A stretch of 64,000 bases of DNA, from positions 41,937,283 through 42,001,282 of the forward strand of contig JAIUCV010000003.1 in NCBI GenBank assembly GCA_026724425.1, read 5' to 3'. This document shows positions 34,631-47,990 of the stretch, in pieces. The notes under the pieces are model-generated. The model ran no database searches. It was given only the letters and a program-made list of their open reading frames with translations, and had not been told where the DNA came from. This stretch comes from Erythrophleum ivorense. Lineage: Eukaryota > Streptophyta > Magnoliopsida > Fabales > Fabaceae. The position numbers were made by a program, and so were the translations under genes. Each line of letters starts with the position of its first letter. Positions within the stretch are counted from its first letter, which is position 1.

Positions 34631-36189
34631 AGTTAGATAAACAAGAAAAATTGTGAAGCAAGTGGATTTTTTTTTAATTAGAATCCTTTTTTTTAATTAA
34701 ATATTTAGTCAAATCTATGTTTGTCAAAAATATTATTTCTAAATCTCAGAAAATGGTCAAAGTCCAATCCTTCCACTCCAACTTTGGTGTGGCACGGTTT
34801 ATAAAAAAAAGATTTGATTTATGTGATATAACGAAGGGTGATTAATATATGATTAGCTGATGATTAATATATAATCAGACAATAATTGTTATATAACTAA
34901 GTATTTAAAATTAATTATCATTTATTTGTTGTATTGTAATTATTAAGTAATTATTATTATATAATTAATAAGTTAAAATTAATTATCATTAATTTATTTA
35001 ATGAGTGAATGGATAATTAAAAATTAATAATGAGTATATAATTAATTAGAGTTAGTAATTAACTTGTGTTAGAATTATCCCTTATTAATGTGTTATATAT
35101 AATAAATATTAGTTATATAATAATTTATTAATAAATTTGGGTAGATAGTAAATACTAGTAATTATTAACGAAGTAGTAATAAAAAATAATTATTATTAAG
35201 GCATTCAATAAAAATATAAATTAAGATGGAAAAAAATGAAGAAAATTGTATAGGAATATAGTTAAAAATATAAGTTATTATAGTAAAAAATTAATAATAA
35301 TATAATATACTATTAAGTATGGGATAAACTAAATTAATATCACTGAAGTTATTTGCAACAATATACAAATAATAATAATTTATTCAATCATACATATCAA
35401 AAGTAATAGTTGTTAGTGCCACAACAAGCCCTTTGCTTTTCATGTTGTGATTGCTTTTAATTCATAGGTTCTTCATATTCTTGATCCAATAGGGTGTTAA
35501 CAGGATCAATTGATAAAGTATTTAAATTGAACGTAGGGGAAAAAAGTAGCTAAATCGGCTGTTGTGGGATAACAAACCCTTGATGCAACAATTCTTCAAT
35601 TTCAAAAAATTGACAGGACAATAAAAATTTTTGAATCATCAAATAATGACATAAATGACCCAAAGTATAAAGGATTTAGATATCCAAATTGCGACAATGA
35701 TAATGAGGGCATATAATAAGAAGGACTTATACCTTTAAAGTCAGTATATTGGTTAGCTGGCATAGAAAAAGATAGACTGACAATATCAATATCTTATTAT
35801 GTTGTTGCACCTCCAACTAATATAGACGATATCACTATACTAGTGCTAATATGACATGATTCATCCTTTGTGACAATAGGCAACTAGACTGACATATAAT
35901 CATCACACCTCTTGCTTGGTTTACCTTCTGGAATTTCTAACTGTGGTAATCAAGTGTTGGTGGAGCAGGCTAAGAGACTATTATGAAACATTATTTTTCG
36001 AGGGCAAGTAAAATACTCATTTAGTCTCGACTCACATTCTCTCAAAATTCATGGTACTCCATCGATGGAGGGTGATAAATACTCAGCCTATAAAGATTAT
36101 CAACGATAGTAGCCTAGAAAAAAAAAGATGCATTGTTAAACAATAAGATATTATATAATAAGTAAAGGAAAATAACAGCGGCTACAAAT
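34631..36189. other. AT-rich intergenic sequence
   Basis: 34670-35350 is extremely AT-rich, with repeated TTAATTAT/ATAATTA words. 35400-36189 may include the decayed 3' part of the minus-strand PMD gene, but no recognisable motif was found. Confidence 0.5.
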
Positions 36190-39110
36190 ATTTTAAATTT
36201 ACTGCGAAACCAGTGGCACCACTCGCAGGGTGGATCCACCATTGGGTATGTGTCTAGTACTATGACATATAATTATAAGTGTGATCCACAGGTGCTATAA
36301 TGAGGAGTGCCTGAGCTACATGATTTTGCCATGGATTCCAAAACTCAACAAAGGTTAAGTGCCCATCTGGGCAATTCATAGTGGTTTTTTCTCACAACTG
36401 CAATGTATGTAAGGCCTTTAAATTGATTGGAAGTATCAGTATTGGCTACTATCGGCCAAATTGGAGTAACATGCAATCTGAGTGATGCCACTCAATGATA
36501 TGAAAGCAAATGAGTGACACCAAGGTTAGCCAAATGTTTCGACTATCCAAACAATATTGTGGGATAAGATCATGAACATCAAATTTCATATAATTGCCAA
36601 ATAATCTATACACAAAATATTAAAATGTTATAATAATTAACACATATTCAAGAGATAATTTACTAAAAATTTATCCCTATAACTCAATCATATCTCATTA
36701 TCTCAAATTGCATCTAATAATATCTAATATTGTCATAAGGCCATGTCCTGCAGGAGAGAGATTTACCTATGTTTCTCCATCTATAATTAAAAGAAAGCAC
36801 ATTACGACATAATTGTAAAAGAAAAGGTATAACAAATTAAAACTAAATGAGTAAACCTATGATATTATACAAATATTGTTAACTATCATATCTAAAATCT
36901 AAAGGTAGTAGTACTGAATAGATATCTAGTTTGAAATTTGGCTATAGTGGTCTCCTGGAGATAACATTGGGAATCTATCCCACACCCAAAGGTAGAGGAG
37001 GGCCATACATCTACCAATATCTTTTTTAGTATAATTAGTTGCATTGCAAAATTCTCTGTACAAGTAAGCCAATAATGCAGATCCCTAATTATATCTATCG
37101 ACTTATTCAAAATCTCACAATAGTGGCAAGTATATAAAGTACACTTTATGACTAGATCTATTTGGCATAAAAAAACTCCCAATCAATCTTAATATGCATA
37201 ACCGTGCAAATTGCTGCACTTCATCGTCAACATTGTCTAGTAAGTGATTAAAGTTATCTTCTAACTAAGTAATAGCCACTTGTTGACCATAGATTTGATC
37301 ATCTGGCAATCTGATCTTAAGCAGTCACTCACATGTGTCTTTTCAAATATAGTTTGTACGAGCACTAATGGAGATTCCTGTAGAAGGTAAGCTTAACTAG
37401 ATAACAACATCTTCTAGAGTTATCTTACACTCTCTTCGAGTAACGTGAAATGTATTAGTCTTGGGACGCCATCTATTTACAAGTGAGTGCAAGGTTATAC
37501 TCGAATTGCCTTAATTAGGCTACCCCATAAAAACCGTCTTGCTATCGATAGTCAACAATGGCAGGTGAAGGGGCAAGTAGATGATCACTATGCATGACTC
37601 ATCTGTTGGGAATTTTTGGGATGCGCAGCGGAAAATTAAAACCCCGAATCCATTCCCATAGATCCATCAATGTTGTTTAAATCGAGTAGATCTAGAAATA
37701 TTTACCTTTTTGTTGGATCTTGGAACTGATCTACAGATCTGCTCCCTCTACCGGTATCTACACGAATGGATGTTCAACTCGAACGGCATACTAGTGCCTT
37801 TTACCAATGTTAGTACACATTCTTGCCTTAATTCAAATTTAATTTATCTCATAAATTAAATTTGAATTATCATATTAGTTTAAATTTATCATATAGATTT
37901 TAAATTTAAAACTAATTGATTTAAATTAATTGAAGGATATATATATATTTCAAATATATAAATTGAAATATATATATATTTCAAATTTTATAAATTATAT
38001 ATATATCAAATATATATTTATTTATTTATAAAATTCTTTCACCCTAGATTGAACGTGACATTTATTGAATCTAGACGCAATTTTAGATTCAATGAATTTG
38101 GACATGACATTCATTGAATCTAGACGCAATTTCAGATTCAATAAATTTGGACATTTTACCTCGAGTTAACTCGTTCTTGTGTGCGACCCTGTAGGCTCAT
38201 ATGATATTGGCAGTGGGCTAATAATATTATTTGACCTATAAGTCATAAGCGGCCTTTAGCAAGATATTGTAACTACCCAAATCATATAGGGATCGGTGAC
38301 CCGATACAACCTGTCATATAACCTTATCACATCATTTTTGTCACATGATATCTAGATCAAATATGAGACATAGAAATGTCATCTTCATCTTACTTGATCG
38401 TCACTTTCTCAATCTACGTGCAGACTGACAATACAAATAGAAACCTTTCCATTTAAGCACGGCCATGCATTACTCAGTCTCACTTATCGAGGGACCTAGA
38501 GATATCTCTCTATTAATCAGAAGGACAAATCTTATCTTAACCACTCATCTTCTTCTATATGAATTCAACTATACCCGATCATAGCCTTCATGATCACCTG
38601 ATTAAAGATGACTTTTGACTATATCAAAAATAGTGTTCCTCATGTTGGAAACTATGATAATCTTAAGTCTAAAAGCCTGATGATATGGTTATACATAAGA
38701 TACGCTTATGACTTAATCCATGTATCTATCTTATGGCAAGTTGATCCAGCATCTTGTTCCCTAACAAATGCTTATGATTTTGATTCGTATCTTTATACAT
38801 GATTAACACATAGTTATCAATTAAAATCATACTAGTCTTAGTTCATCATCGTTCCTATAATGATGATCGACTAGGGATATTTAGGATAATCAATATGATT
38901 TATCCAAGGATATTATTATATAAAATATGAAAAAAAATATAATAATAATGTAAAAAACTCTTATTTCTTAATAAAGTACAATGTTTGCAATACAATGATT
39001 GGCCTAAGGTACAATCTCTAACATCATCGTTAATGGAGTAATCTATCATTCTCTGCCCAAATAACTTGTGAAACATTTCTTGTCTAGAGTTATAAAAGCA
39101 AGTCATCTTT
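36190..39110 (-). pseudogene. Plant mobile domain (PMD, MAIN-like) pseudogene, split by a copia solo LTR
   Basis: Read on the minus strand from about 39110 to 39024, and from 37603 to 36190. Typical PMD blocks are visible: ALVNRWRPKTNTFHVTRREC.ITLEDVV and LSLPSTGI, then LEDNFNHLLDNVDDEVQQFARLCILRLIGSFL (37100-37280). Further on come WHHSDCMLLQFG, EFWNPWQNHVAQA and a WYRRHT-like WWIHP tail (36190-36520). Stops and frameshifts are frequent, and a 1,420-bp LTR interrupts the 5' part. PMD proteins silence transposons and keep genome stability in plants, and PMDs also occur inside transposons. Its place directly downstream of a MULE transposase on the same strand suggests a transposon-borne copy. 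Confidence 0.75.
37604..39023. mobile_element. Solo LTR D (1,420 bp), probably Ty1/copia
   Basis: Begins TGTTGGGAATTTTTGGG with the GCGCAGCGGAAAA block common in copia LTRs, and ends AATCTCTAACA. The 5-bp duplication TCATC is perfect (37599-37603 and 39024-39028). No internal region, PBS or second LTR is present. It lies within the PMD pseudogene. Copia assignment rests on terminal motif resemblance. Confidence 0.88.
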
Positions 39111-39469
39111 GGTCATAATTGGATAACCTGTGATGGTCATATCATTTCTCTAATATGCCTACAAATTATGAAAATATTAAATTTAGGTATAAGCAACATA
39201 TGTATAATTAACATAGTAAGGTTATAAGAATTTTTTAACATATGAAACTAAAGTACAAATGTATGATAACATTCTTAACTGCTTATACACATGGGTAAAG
39301 TACATTTGAAAGTAAGGTCATAACCCATATACTATCAAACCAAGCTTCTATATATATACACATCAAAGATAACAATAATTCACTTTTATACATAAAGGTA
39401 AGATGTATTTGAAAGCAAGGTGTACTAGCAATATACATTGAGGCCATGATTTTGTACATAAATAACCTC

Positions 39470-42085
39470 AATCTTAGTCTAACTACTAGCTAGTGGTGTG
39501 ACAATGTGAGCAAGTAGAATAATTATGACCAACTTCCCTATATGACCCACACTTTTTGGGCTAACTCGATTGTATCCAATCCATCTTGTTGCATATACAT
39601 GGTGAACATGCGCACCCTTTAGCTTGAATCATCAATGGATCAGGAATCAATTTTGGAAAATTTGTCTGTAGCTAATGAATCTCGCTCTTAATAGGTTGGA
39701 ACTCATTGATGTATACATTATGTATTGTTTGCAAGTAAAAAATGTGGTTGACAAACTAAAGATGATCAATGCTAACATTATCATAGGCTGCAATAACTTG
39801 TTGACACGGGTACTTTTCGACCTCAAACTCCCCACTATCATATTTACACTCAACTAAGTTGACCATGCAACATCGACCAAATTGATGATTTTGGACATCA
39901 TAGGGCTCATTAACCTCAAAGGATGCTGCTCTTCTATCAAATGCTTGAACAACACACGCAGAGGCAGTTTGCATAATTGGATCTAACTTCTTATTCGAAG
40001 TCTCACAAAATATCTAACTGGCCACAAGTTGTGCATGCACTTGTTGAGCCTGTTTGATAAAGTATCTATTTAACCTGTATATAATTACCTCTGCGAGCCA
40101 TTTATAAGTGAACTTCTAACACCTTTAAGGACACCATTCATTGTTTTGACTAAATTTGTTGTCATGTGACCATAGCATTGGCCCTCTGTGTCATAAGTAC
40201 GTAACCATTGCTCTTTGGGAATGTTAACTATCCAAGTAGCTATTAGACCATGTAAAACTACTAAGTCAATTAATTTCTCATCAACAACATGATGCTTATA
40301 TGCATATCCATATTAATGAATTTCTCCTTTAGCCAATTCTTCCTATGTGCTTTATGTAGGTTGCAAGCCACATGTCGAAAATAGAAAATATGATGCCCAT
40401 AAGATGGCTGCCATTTAACCCTTGAATCAGAGGTAGAAAATATAATAGAAGGATGTCCATCTGATATCAAGAAAATCCCCCTTCTTTTATTGATGAGACT
40501 CATTCAGAGATTGAAAAGGAACCAAGACCAAGCTCCTTCTCCATCCACTATAGCAAATGCAAAGGGCACGACCTTCCTATCATTATCTTGTGATATAGTC
40601 ATAAGTAATGTGCCTTTATATTTTCCATACAAGAATATCCCATTGACTTAGAAAATCAGTTTAAGATGTTTAAATGTGTCAATGTATAGTTTAAATGCCC
40701 AGAAGACTTAACAGAATATCTCCATAGGTTCCCTTCAAAACTATTTTATTGACATCGATTGTTTGAGAAATCTACAATTGAGCTAAGCATAAAATGCTAG
40801 ATAGTAGCTAACCACCTAAGTAATAAAGCATAGGAGCTCCCCCAATTACCAAAAGCAAGGACAAGGGCTTAATGTTTTGCCTTCCACACCTTTCTATAAA
40901 AAATAGTGTAGCCAAACAAATTTTATATCCTCTCAATAATTAGAGAAACTTTCAACTCAGGCTAATTAGTTACTATTGCCACTATACACAATGATATAAT
41001 ATCATAATCTAACTTTAGGTGATCTTGAGATAATGTCACAGAAAGATATGAGTGTGATCCCTCATACTTTATAATCTCCTAATGTATTCTTTTTGTTTTT
41101 TGGCATGTTCTACCCTTCCAATTGCAACTATGGCCATAGTCAATACATCGATATTTTTCATTTCTTTCAAAAGAATGGTAAACATAAATTGTGTGGTGTA
41201 CTCGAATGGAGTACAAGTTAATCGCACATTGTAATGCCTTTATATTTGCATACTATATGCCAATGTACAACTCTTGGTTATAGTTAAGATTCATAAGAAC
41301 TCCCCTTCCAGGGAACTTGGGATCACTTGTTATCTCTATATTAACCCATGAGAAGAAGGCAATTGTTGGCCCATTTTATTCGCTCATAGTTTCATTCACC
41401 GCAAGTTCTGTCTGACCATCCCCACCATTGTTGGTTTCCTTATTGGATTCATTGTTATCTTTGTCAGTAGCATCATAATCATTAGGTATGATAGAGTTAT
41501 ATTCATCCTCATCCTTAAATTCATCCATTAAGTCTTTTTTCGTGACCATGAGAGATTGAGATAGAGTAGTACTAATTGCTTGATGGGATGAACTCAATTG
41601 AAATGTGTGGTCTATAGGTGGGATGTTATATTGTTACCCATAGCTGGCTTATGGATCAAATTAGTGAACGTCTCCAAGATATGTACTGAATAGATATGCT
41701 TGTTCTCCTGGCTTATGAATATTATTGGTAGATGGAAGTGTGTATACAACATGATTCTCCTCTTATTGTAATTCAACACTCTAATCAACTTGATTAGTTG
41801 AGATACACACATAACTCTGCACTAGTCAATTGGGACGGGAACTGTGAATTCACTTACCACATCTCCTATATGTCAGAATCATCTTTTAAGTTACATGTTT
41901 GGTACCGTATTGGATTTAGTGATGCTAGGTACCTATATACTAACCCTAATACAAATTGATTTGGGTAAAGTCGTTACTTTTGCCTAACCATCTGCTTCAA
42001 CTTCTTTAAAGTGATACTTGAATCAACCCTTATTATTTTCACTCTGACGCACTCAAATTACATATTGTCTGAACTATAAAAAAAT
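39470..42085 (-). pseudogene. MuDR-type (MULE) transposase pseudogene
   Basis: Minus-strand reading gives the full MULE order. The N-terminal MuDR domain (about 42040-41800) has YPNQFVLGLVYRYL and SAELCVYL. An acidic linker follows (41597-41376). The transposase core (40660-40270) has LYGKYKGTLLMTISQD, VVPFAFAIVDGEGAWSWFL and FLISDGHPSIIFS. A SWIM-like block has EFEVEKYPCQQVIAAYDNVSI (about 39820-39760), and a degenerate zinc knuckle KKCGSYREVGHNYSTC sits near 39540. The first catalytic Asp (usually in VDGTHLYGKY) reads VNGIFLYGKY, i.e. Asn, and stops occur throughout, so it is inactive. Long MULE terminal repeats were not recognised. Confidence 0.82.
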
Positions 42086-42144
42086 TCATTCATTTGCAAA
42101 TATACATAAAATCTTACTTCTATTAGCCATTATTTTTTTCCTAT

Positions 42145-45100
42145 TGTCACACTCGAAAATGCAGAATTAAACATAATGTAGAAAATAGTAGAGTCGCCAC
42201 CAAATTTTTATTTTTGAAAAGGAAAAATTTTGGAAAAAACCTTTTTAATTTGGAATGTCACAAAAATGTGGTCTGCGAACCAAATTCGGATTTGGGAGTC
42301 GATTGTGAGTGGGGAAGGTATTAGGCACCCCACAACACCCGTTACTAAGAACGGTTACCTTAAGTTAGTTGTGCAGAAATACCATGGCCTTTAATTTATT
42401 CTAATTCTCTTTAGCAAATCACACGCAAAATAAGACGTAAAAATAAATGAAATTAAATTAAAAAGGAAGAATGAAATTAAAGAAACGAAATTAGAAAACG
42501 AAATAAAATAAAAGAAATTAAGAAAATACAGATTGAAAAGAAAGTTTTATTTACAAGGATGGACTTGACCTAGGATGAAAGCCTAGGGCCTACGTACCCT
42601 CTGAAGGGGATTAAAGTCCACGTAATTCGAAGAGAAGGTGTTTAGTGTTTGTTTTTTGTTTTTTTATTGTTTTGTTATTTTTTTTCGTGTGTTTGTTTGA
42701 TTGATTTTTTTTATTATTTTATTATTTTGTTTTTATTTTTTTAGAGAGAGAAAGGATAAAAATCATTTAAGCTCTTGCAAATAAATTTAAGGTTGGTTGA
42801 AGTGTTTTTATTTGCAAAAGGCAAAACTAATTTTACTCTTTCCTCTTCTCTTTCTATTTTTTTGTTTTTTTTTCTTTTTTTTGTTTCCTTTAGGTTTTGT
42901 GATTTTTGTATTTTTTTTGTCTAGGCTTTGTGATTTTTATTTTTTTTATTTTTTGTTTTCTATTTCGAGTGACCATGCCTTTATTATTTTTTTTTGTGAA
43001 AAGATAAAGAAGATAAAACTTAATTTCCTCTTAACAAATAAAACGAGTTTAGAAGTTGATTGGCATGTTTTGATTTGTCAAGAGTGAATTTAGTTTTTTT
43101 CTTTCTTTGCGTTTTCGATTTCGTGTTTTCTCTTTTCTGATTTTTTCTTTTTGCGTCTTTTTTTTTTAGTTTTACCTGATTCGTTATGTTTTTTTTTTAG
43201 TTTATTTCCTTTGTTTTTGTTTTGTTGTATTATTTTTTTCTCCCTTTTTTTTTTCTTTTTCCTTTATTTATTTAGGGTTTTCTTTTTCTTTCTTTTTTTG
43301 AATTTTATTCTCATTTTTTTATTACCTCTGTCCCTTAATTGCTTTGCTTTACTTTACTTTTTTTTCATTGTCGTTTCTTATGCCTTCAACTTTCTGTTAT
43401 TGTTTCTCTTTTCTTGATTTTAGATTTTTACCATTCTTTCTACATCTTTTGTTGTTTAGTTTGTTTCATTTATTGTTCTTTTATTTTAGTTCTTATTTTT
43501 GTTTCCCCCTTTTCATTGTTATTGTTATTATTATTTATTTTTTGGTCTTTTTGTTTTTATTATTCTTTTTGGGGTGTGTTTTAATTTTCTTTGGACCTAG
43601 CATATTTTAGAAAAAAGTCAAATTTTATATTTTAAAAACCTCTTATTATTTATCGAGAAACACTCCTTCCTTTTGTTTTTATTGTTGTTTTTTTTTGGTT
43701 CTGTTGTTGTTTTTTTTTCTTCCTGTTTGTTTGATTTTTTTGGTTTCATTTTGCTTTGTCTTCAGCTTTTGTTTTTTTTAGGAGTGCTTTTCACCCTTTT
43801 TGTTTTAAGAACTTTTCCCTTTTTGAAGGCCTTCTTTTTGGGCCTATTATTATTCTTTCTTAAAACTAAAATTTACTTAGTGTTGGCTATTAAAACCGTA
43901 AATCTGAAACCCAATGTTATCAGGGGGGCTTATTGCCGCACGTGATTCTTGGATCTGCTCTTATGTAGCTGAGGGGATAAGGTATCCCACACAACAAGCT
44001 CTAAAAAAAGAACACGAAGGAAATCTAAATAAACAAATGAAATAAGAATAAAAATAATAAAGTTTACCATTTTTCATCTTTATTCTCATTTACCATTTTT
44101 CATTTTTTTGTTTTGCCTTTTTATTTTTTTTTTCATTTCTTTTTGTTCTCTTTTTTTTAATTGAGAAATTACATGGGCCGTTGAAACCCAAAATTTGTTA
44201 AAACACAAATGTAATACCTAATGGATACCAAAGAAGCTTATCGCCTCATATGATCATTAGGTCCGTTGCGCCTGAGGAGGCAAGGAACCTCACACGGCGA
44301 TTCTAAAGATAAAATAAAGTTTGCGAAAAATAAATATATAATAGACATGCATTGTTGGTAATTGTGTGTGCCTCGTGTCACAGCCCAAATGAACGTTACA
44401 TCTTATTCAAAGGGGACAAACTAAAATTAGAAAAAAAAAATAAAGATAAAAATATAAATATAAAAATGAAAGAAAATCGAAATTAAAAAAAAAAAAAGAA
44501 CTCGCGGGGGCGTCTAATTTTGTCATCGCCTAATCTCTGCCCTGCTCCCCATTCTCTTTACTCCCCCCAATTCACGAGCCTCGCACACAATAAAAAGAAC
44601 AAAAGTGGCGTATTAGCTTCTATGATATACTAAATTATCCTTCATAACTGATTAGGGAGAAAAGCAAGCTTTGTATGCATCAAATGAGAGTCTAAAGCAG
44701 CATCTATGTGCAACTAAACATTGGAAGAATTTAAAAATTCACAACATGATGATTTTACTTCACAAACAGTATAGCAATGCATTACTTCGAACAACCAAGC
44801 CAGAACGGAAAAGGGGAAAGGGCAGAACGCAAGGCAGTAGTAAGATGGGAGGCCAAATTCGTCTTTACCTTTAACAATGTCAATTCCAAATAGAACAATA
44901 TATATCAGGGTTCAGGTGCTTGGTATCATTGCCATTTTCAATGGGTAATCCCAAAACAAAGAAGGCATGAAACGCTAGTGATCCAGTACCAGCCCATAAA
45001 TCAATTCAGAATTACCACTCCTATTTTGGTTTTCTACCAAATTCATAATAAACGTTTCCTTCCCCTTTCCAATCTCTAAAATATATCAGCCTTTGAAAGT

Positions 45101-46849
45101 AGCATTCGAAATCTTGTACAACTCTACAACAATTATTTCAAGCTTCCAGAGATACGACAAATGCAAAATGTTGACAAAAGGGGTTGGTTATGGATGAGGG
45201 GATCATTTAAAACTGAGCTGCTAAAATACAAACCAAAATAAACTCAAATTACAGCATTCTAAAACAAGACACATCCATCCAAGTTCCCGGAGTTACTAAC
45301 AAATCACTAGTTTCATCATCACAAGACGTAGATTAGCTGAACTTAAGGACTCAAGACATTTGCGCCAATATTGATTCCAACACATATGCCCGTTTATCAC
45401 AAAATCACAGAAGAGAATAAAATTCAGATTAATGCATTACGGCTCGACAGATTTAGTGACAACAATCAAACACTATAGCTCCATTCAGAAGCATTTCCTT
45501 AAACACATACCATGCATATCTCCAAATGAAAAGGAAACACAGTATTTAGAATTCCAGTCTTCCATTTCAATTCTGCATCACCAACAATCACCAGCAAAAA
45601 CCCATTGGCAGTCAAAGGATGCAAACAGTACTAGTGGCTTACCTGTAGAGTTTTTCGGGGAAGAATGGGCTCCTCCTTCAATTTTGATTCGTCCCAGCCT
45701 CTCCGTCTTTCGTACTCTTCGATTTCCTTTCGACCTCTGTCTCTTCTTTTCGATCAGCAAATCCTCTTCATCCCCTTCCTTTTTCTGCCTCTCTCGCTCA
45801 ATTTCGGTCTCTCCTTTTTGTTTTTCTTTCTTCTCTCAGCACCTTCCCCTTCGAGCTTTCTCCCTTCGATCTCGCCCTCTCTTTGTCTTCGATTTTTTTC
45901 GGATCGACCTCTTCCCTTTTTCGTCTCCATCTCTCGCTCTCCCTCTCTATTATTTCGCTCTCCGTCTTCAACTCTCGCTCTCCCTCTCTATTGTTTTTCG
46001 GATCATCTTAGTTTTTTTTTCTTTCCAAATCTCCCTCCATCCTAAATCAGAAAATCCTCTCTGATCTCCTCTCGACGCCAATCGACCCTTTCAGTTTTTT
46101 TCCTTTCCAGTCTCCCCTGGATTTTTTTCAGATCTCCTCCTTTTTTTTCTCCTCGTTTCCCCGGTCGCTTCTCTTTTTCCCTTTTGTGTCTGCTTCTGTG
46201 TGTCGCTTTTTCTTTTTCTGAACCCTCCTCTGTCTCGTTGCCTCTCTGCCTCCTGCTGGCACGCTGCAAATATTCGAAAGAGGTGTTGGGGTCAAAACGC
46301 AGGGTTTCTGCGTTTTGACCTTAACTATTTTATTATTTTTTTTGTTTTTTTGTTTTATTTGAAGTTAATGGATTAGGTTTAGAAAAGTCGGGTTGCAATT
46401 TTCTTTGAATTTGGGCCAGGATTTATTAAAAATAGGCTTGTGTTAAGAAAAGGACTCGGACTTTTTTTTTTGAATATTTTCTCTTAATCCTTTAAAATTT
46501 ATATATATATATATATTTAATTTTCTTTTTCCTCTTTTCTCTTCTCTTTTTTTTTGATTTTTTCCTTTGGTTTTTTTTTTCATTTTTTTATTTGTATTTT
46601 GATTTTTTTCAATTTTTCATTTTCTCCTACTTTTCTATTTTCTTTCTTTTATTTTGTTTTTTTTATGCTTTGGTTTTTTTCTTTTTTTTATTTGTATTTT
46701 GATTTTTTTTATCGCTTTAGTTCTTTTTTTTTTAATTTTTTTTTGTTTTCTAAAGCTCTCTCTTTTTTTTTTCTCGCTTTACTTTGTCATTTTTGTTTAT
46801 TATTTTTTTAGTTGACTTTTTTTTTTACTTTTTTCTTTTTATTTTTTTA

Positions 46850-46901
<52 letters not shown>

Positions 46902-46953
46902 TACTATTATTATTATTTTTTTTGGCATGTCCGGACAAAATGCAGTGTTCACA
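42145..46953 (+). mobile_element. Solo LTR E (4,809 bp), Ogre/Tat-like
   Basis: Starts TGTCACACTCG, soon followed by AGAGTCGCCACCAAATTTT, GGTCTGCGAACCA and GGTATTAGGCACC, blocks characteristic of Ogre-type LTRs. It ends GGACAAAATGCAGTGTTCACA. Flanks are CCTAT (42140-42144) and ACTAT (46954-46958), a 4-of-5 duplication. The interior is T-rich (42650-43900), has a duplicated module (43895-44010 and 44180-44310), a C/T-rich promoter-like stretch (45660-46260) and a TTA microsatellite near the end. Open frames over the T- and C/T-rich parts encode Phe/Ser-rich strings and are not genes. No Ogre internal region remains. Confidence 0.8.
46852..46916. repeat. (TTA)n microsatellite
   Basis: About 21 tandem ATT/TTA units with two A-C substitutions, next to the 3' end of solo LTR E. 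The poly-Tyr open frame over it is an artefact. Confidence 0.97.
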
Positions 46954-47990
46954 ACTATAGTAACATTTGCAAACAAAATAGATATAAGAAAAAAAAAATA
47001 AACTCCAACAAAATAAATATTAACACAAAATATGTGAAAACAAAATAAATTTATCACAAACACTACTAGCAAACTACAAATGATATAAATATAAGACACC
47101 AAAAAGAATGCAAAGAGATTAAATATAGCAAAAAAATAAGTGCAAAGAAAATAAATATAACACAAAAAATAAATGCAAACTAAAATGGAACTAATTAAAT
47201 AAAAAATGCAAAAACAATAAACTGAACAAAAAGATAATTAATACAAACATACTAAATATAAAAATGTAACCAAAATATATATAAGCAAAAATTAAATGCT
47301 ACTAAATAAATATAACCACAAGATATATATAGCCAAAATAAATATAAACACAATATAAACAAAATGGATATATCCACAAAATTTACAATAGTTATAATTC
47401 ATATAGAAAAAAATAAATGTAAATAAAATAAATATAACACAAAAAATAAATGCAAACATAATAAAGGTAAGAAAAAAAAATTAAATGTAACTAAAAGCAG
47501 TATAAACTATTAAATAGTAACATAATAAATATAGCAACAACATTTAATGTCACCAAAATAAGTATTAACAAAATTAATGCAAGCAAACTAAATAAGTAGA
47601 ACAACATAATTTTAACATTCGCAAAATAAATATAATAAAAAATAGTTAAATGCAACAACAAAATAAATGCAAATAATATAAATATAAGACACACAAAAAA
47701 TAAAATAAAATGCCAAGATATTAAATATAACAAAAAAATTAAGTGTAAAAAAATAAATATAACACATAAAATAAATGCAAGCTAAATTTGAACTAATTAA
47801 ATAAAAAATGCAAAAGTAATAAATTTAACAGAAATATAATTAATGCAAACATACTAAATAAAACAAAAAATTAAATGTAAACAAAATATATATGAGTAAG
47901 AATTAAATGCCACTAAATAAATATAACTAAAAAATAAATGCAACTAAAGCCAATATAACGAAAACATTCAATATAAATATATAACTTAAC
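46954..47990. repeat. AT-rich imperfect tandem duplication, about 600-bp period
   Basis: 47088-47317 and 47681-47928 align along their length. They share AATATAAGACAC at the start, CTAATTAAATAAAAAATGCAAAA in the middle and ACTAAATAAATATAAC at the end. The offset drifts from 593 to 611 bp. Both are made of shorter degenerate AAATAAATGCAAAC/AAATATAACACAA words. No coding content. It follows solo LTR E directly and could be subterminal repeats of the MULE that E entered. Confidence 0.75.

Noticed and set aside
42797..43945. Several Phe/Leu-rich open frames
   Set aside because: They follow from T-rich low-complexity sequence inside solo LTR E.
45432..46064. 210-codon Ser/Phe/Leu-rich open frame, plus strand
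   Set aside because: It lies over the C/T-rich promoter-like part of the Ogre-like LTR; the overlapping frame is similarly Ser/Phe-rich.
46812..47048. Poly-Tyr open frame
   Set aside because: Translation of the TTA microsatellite.
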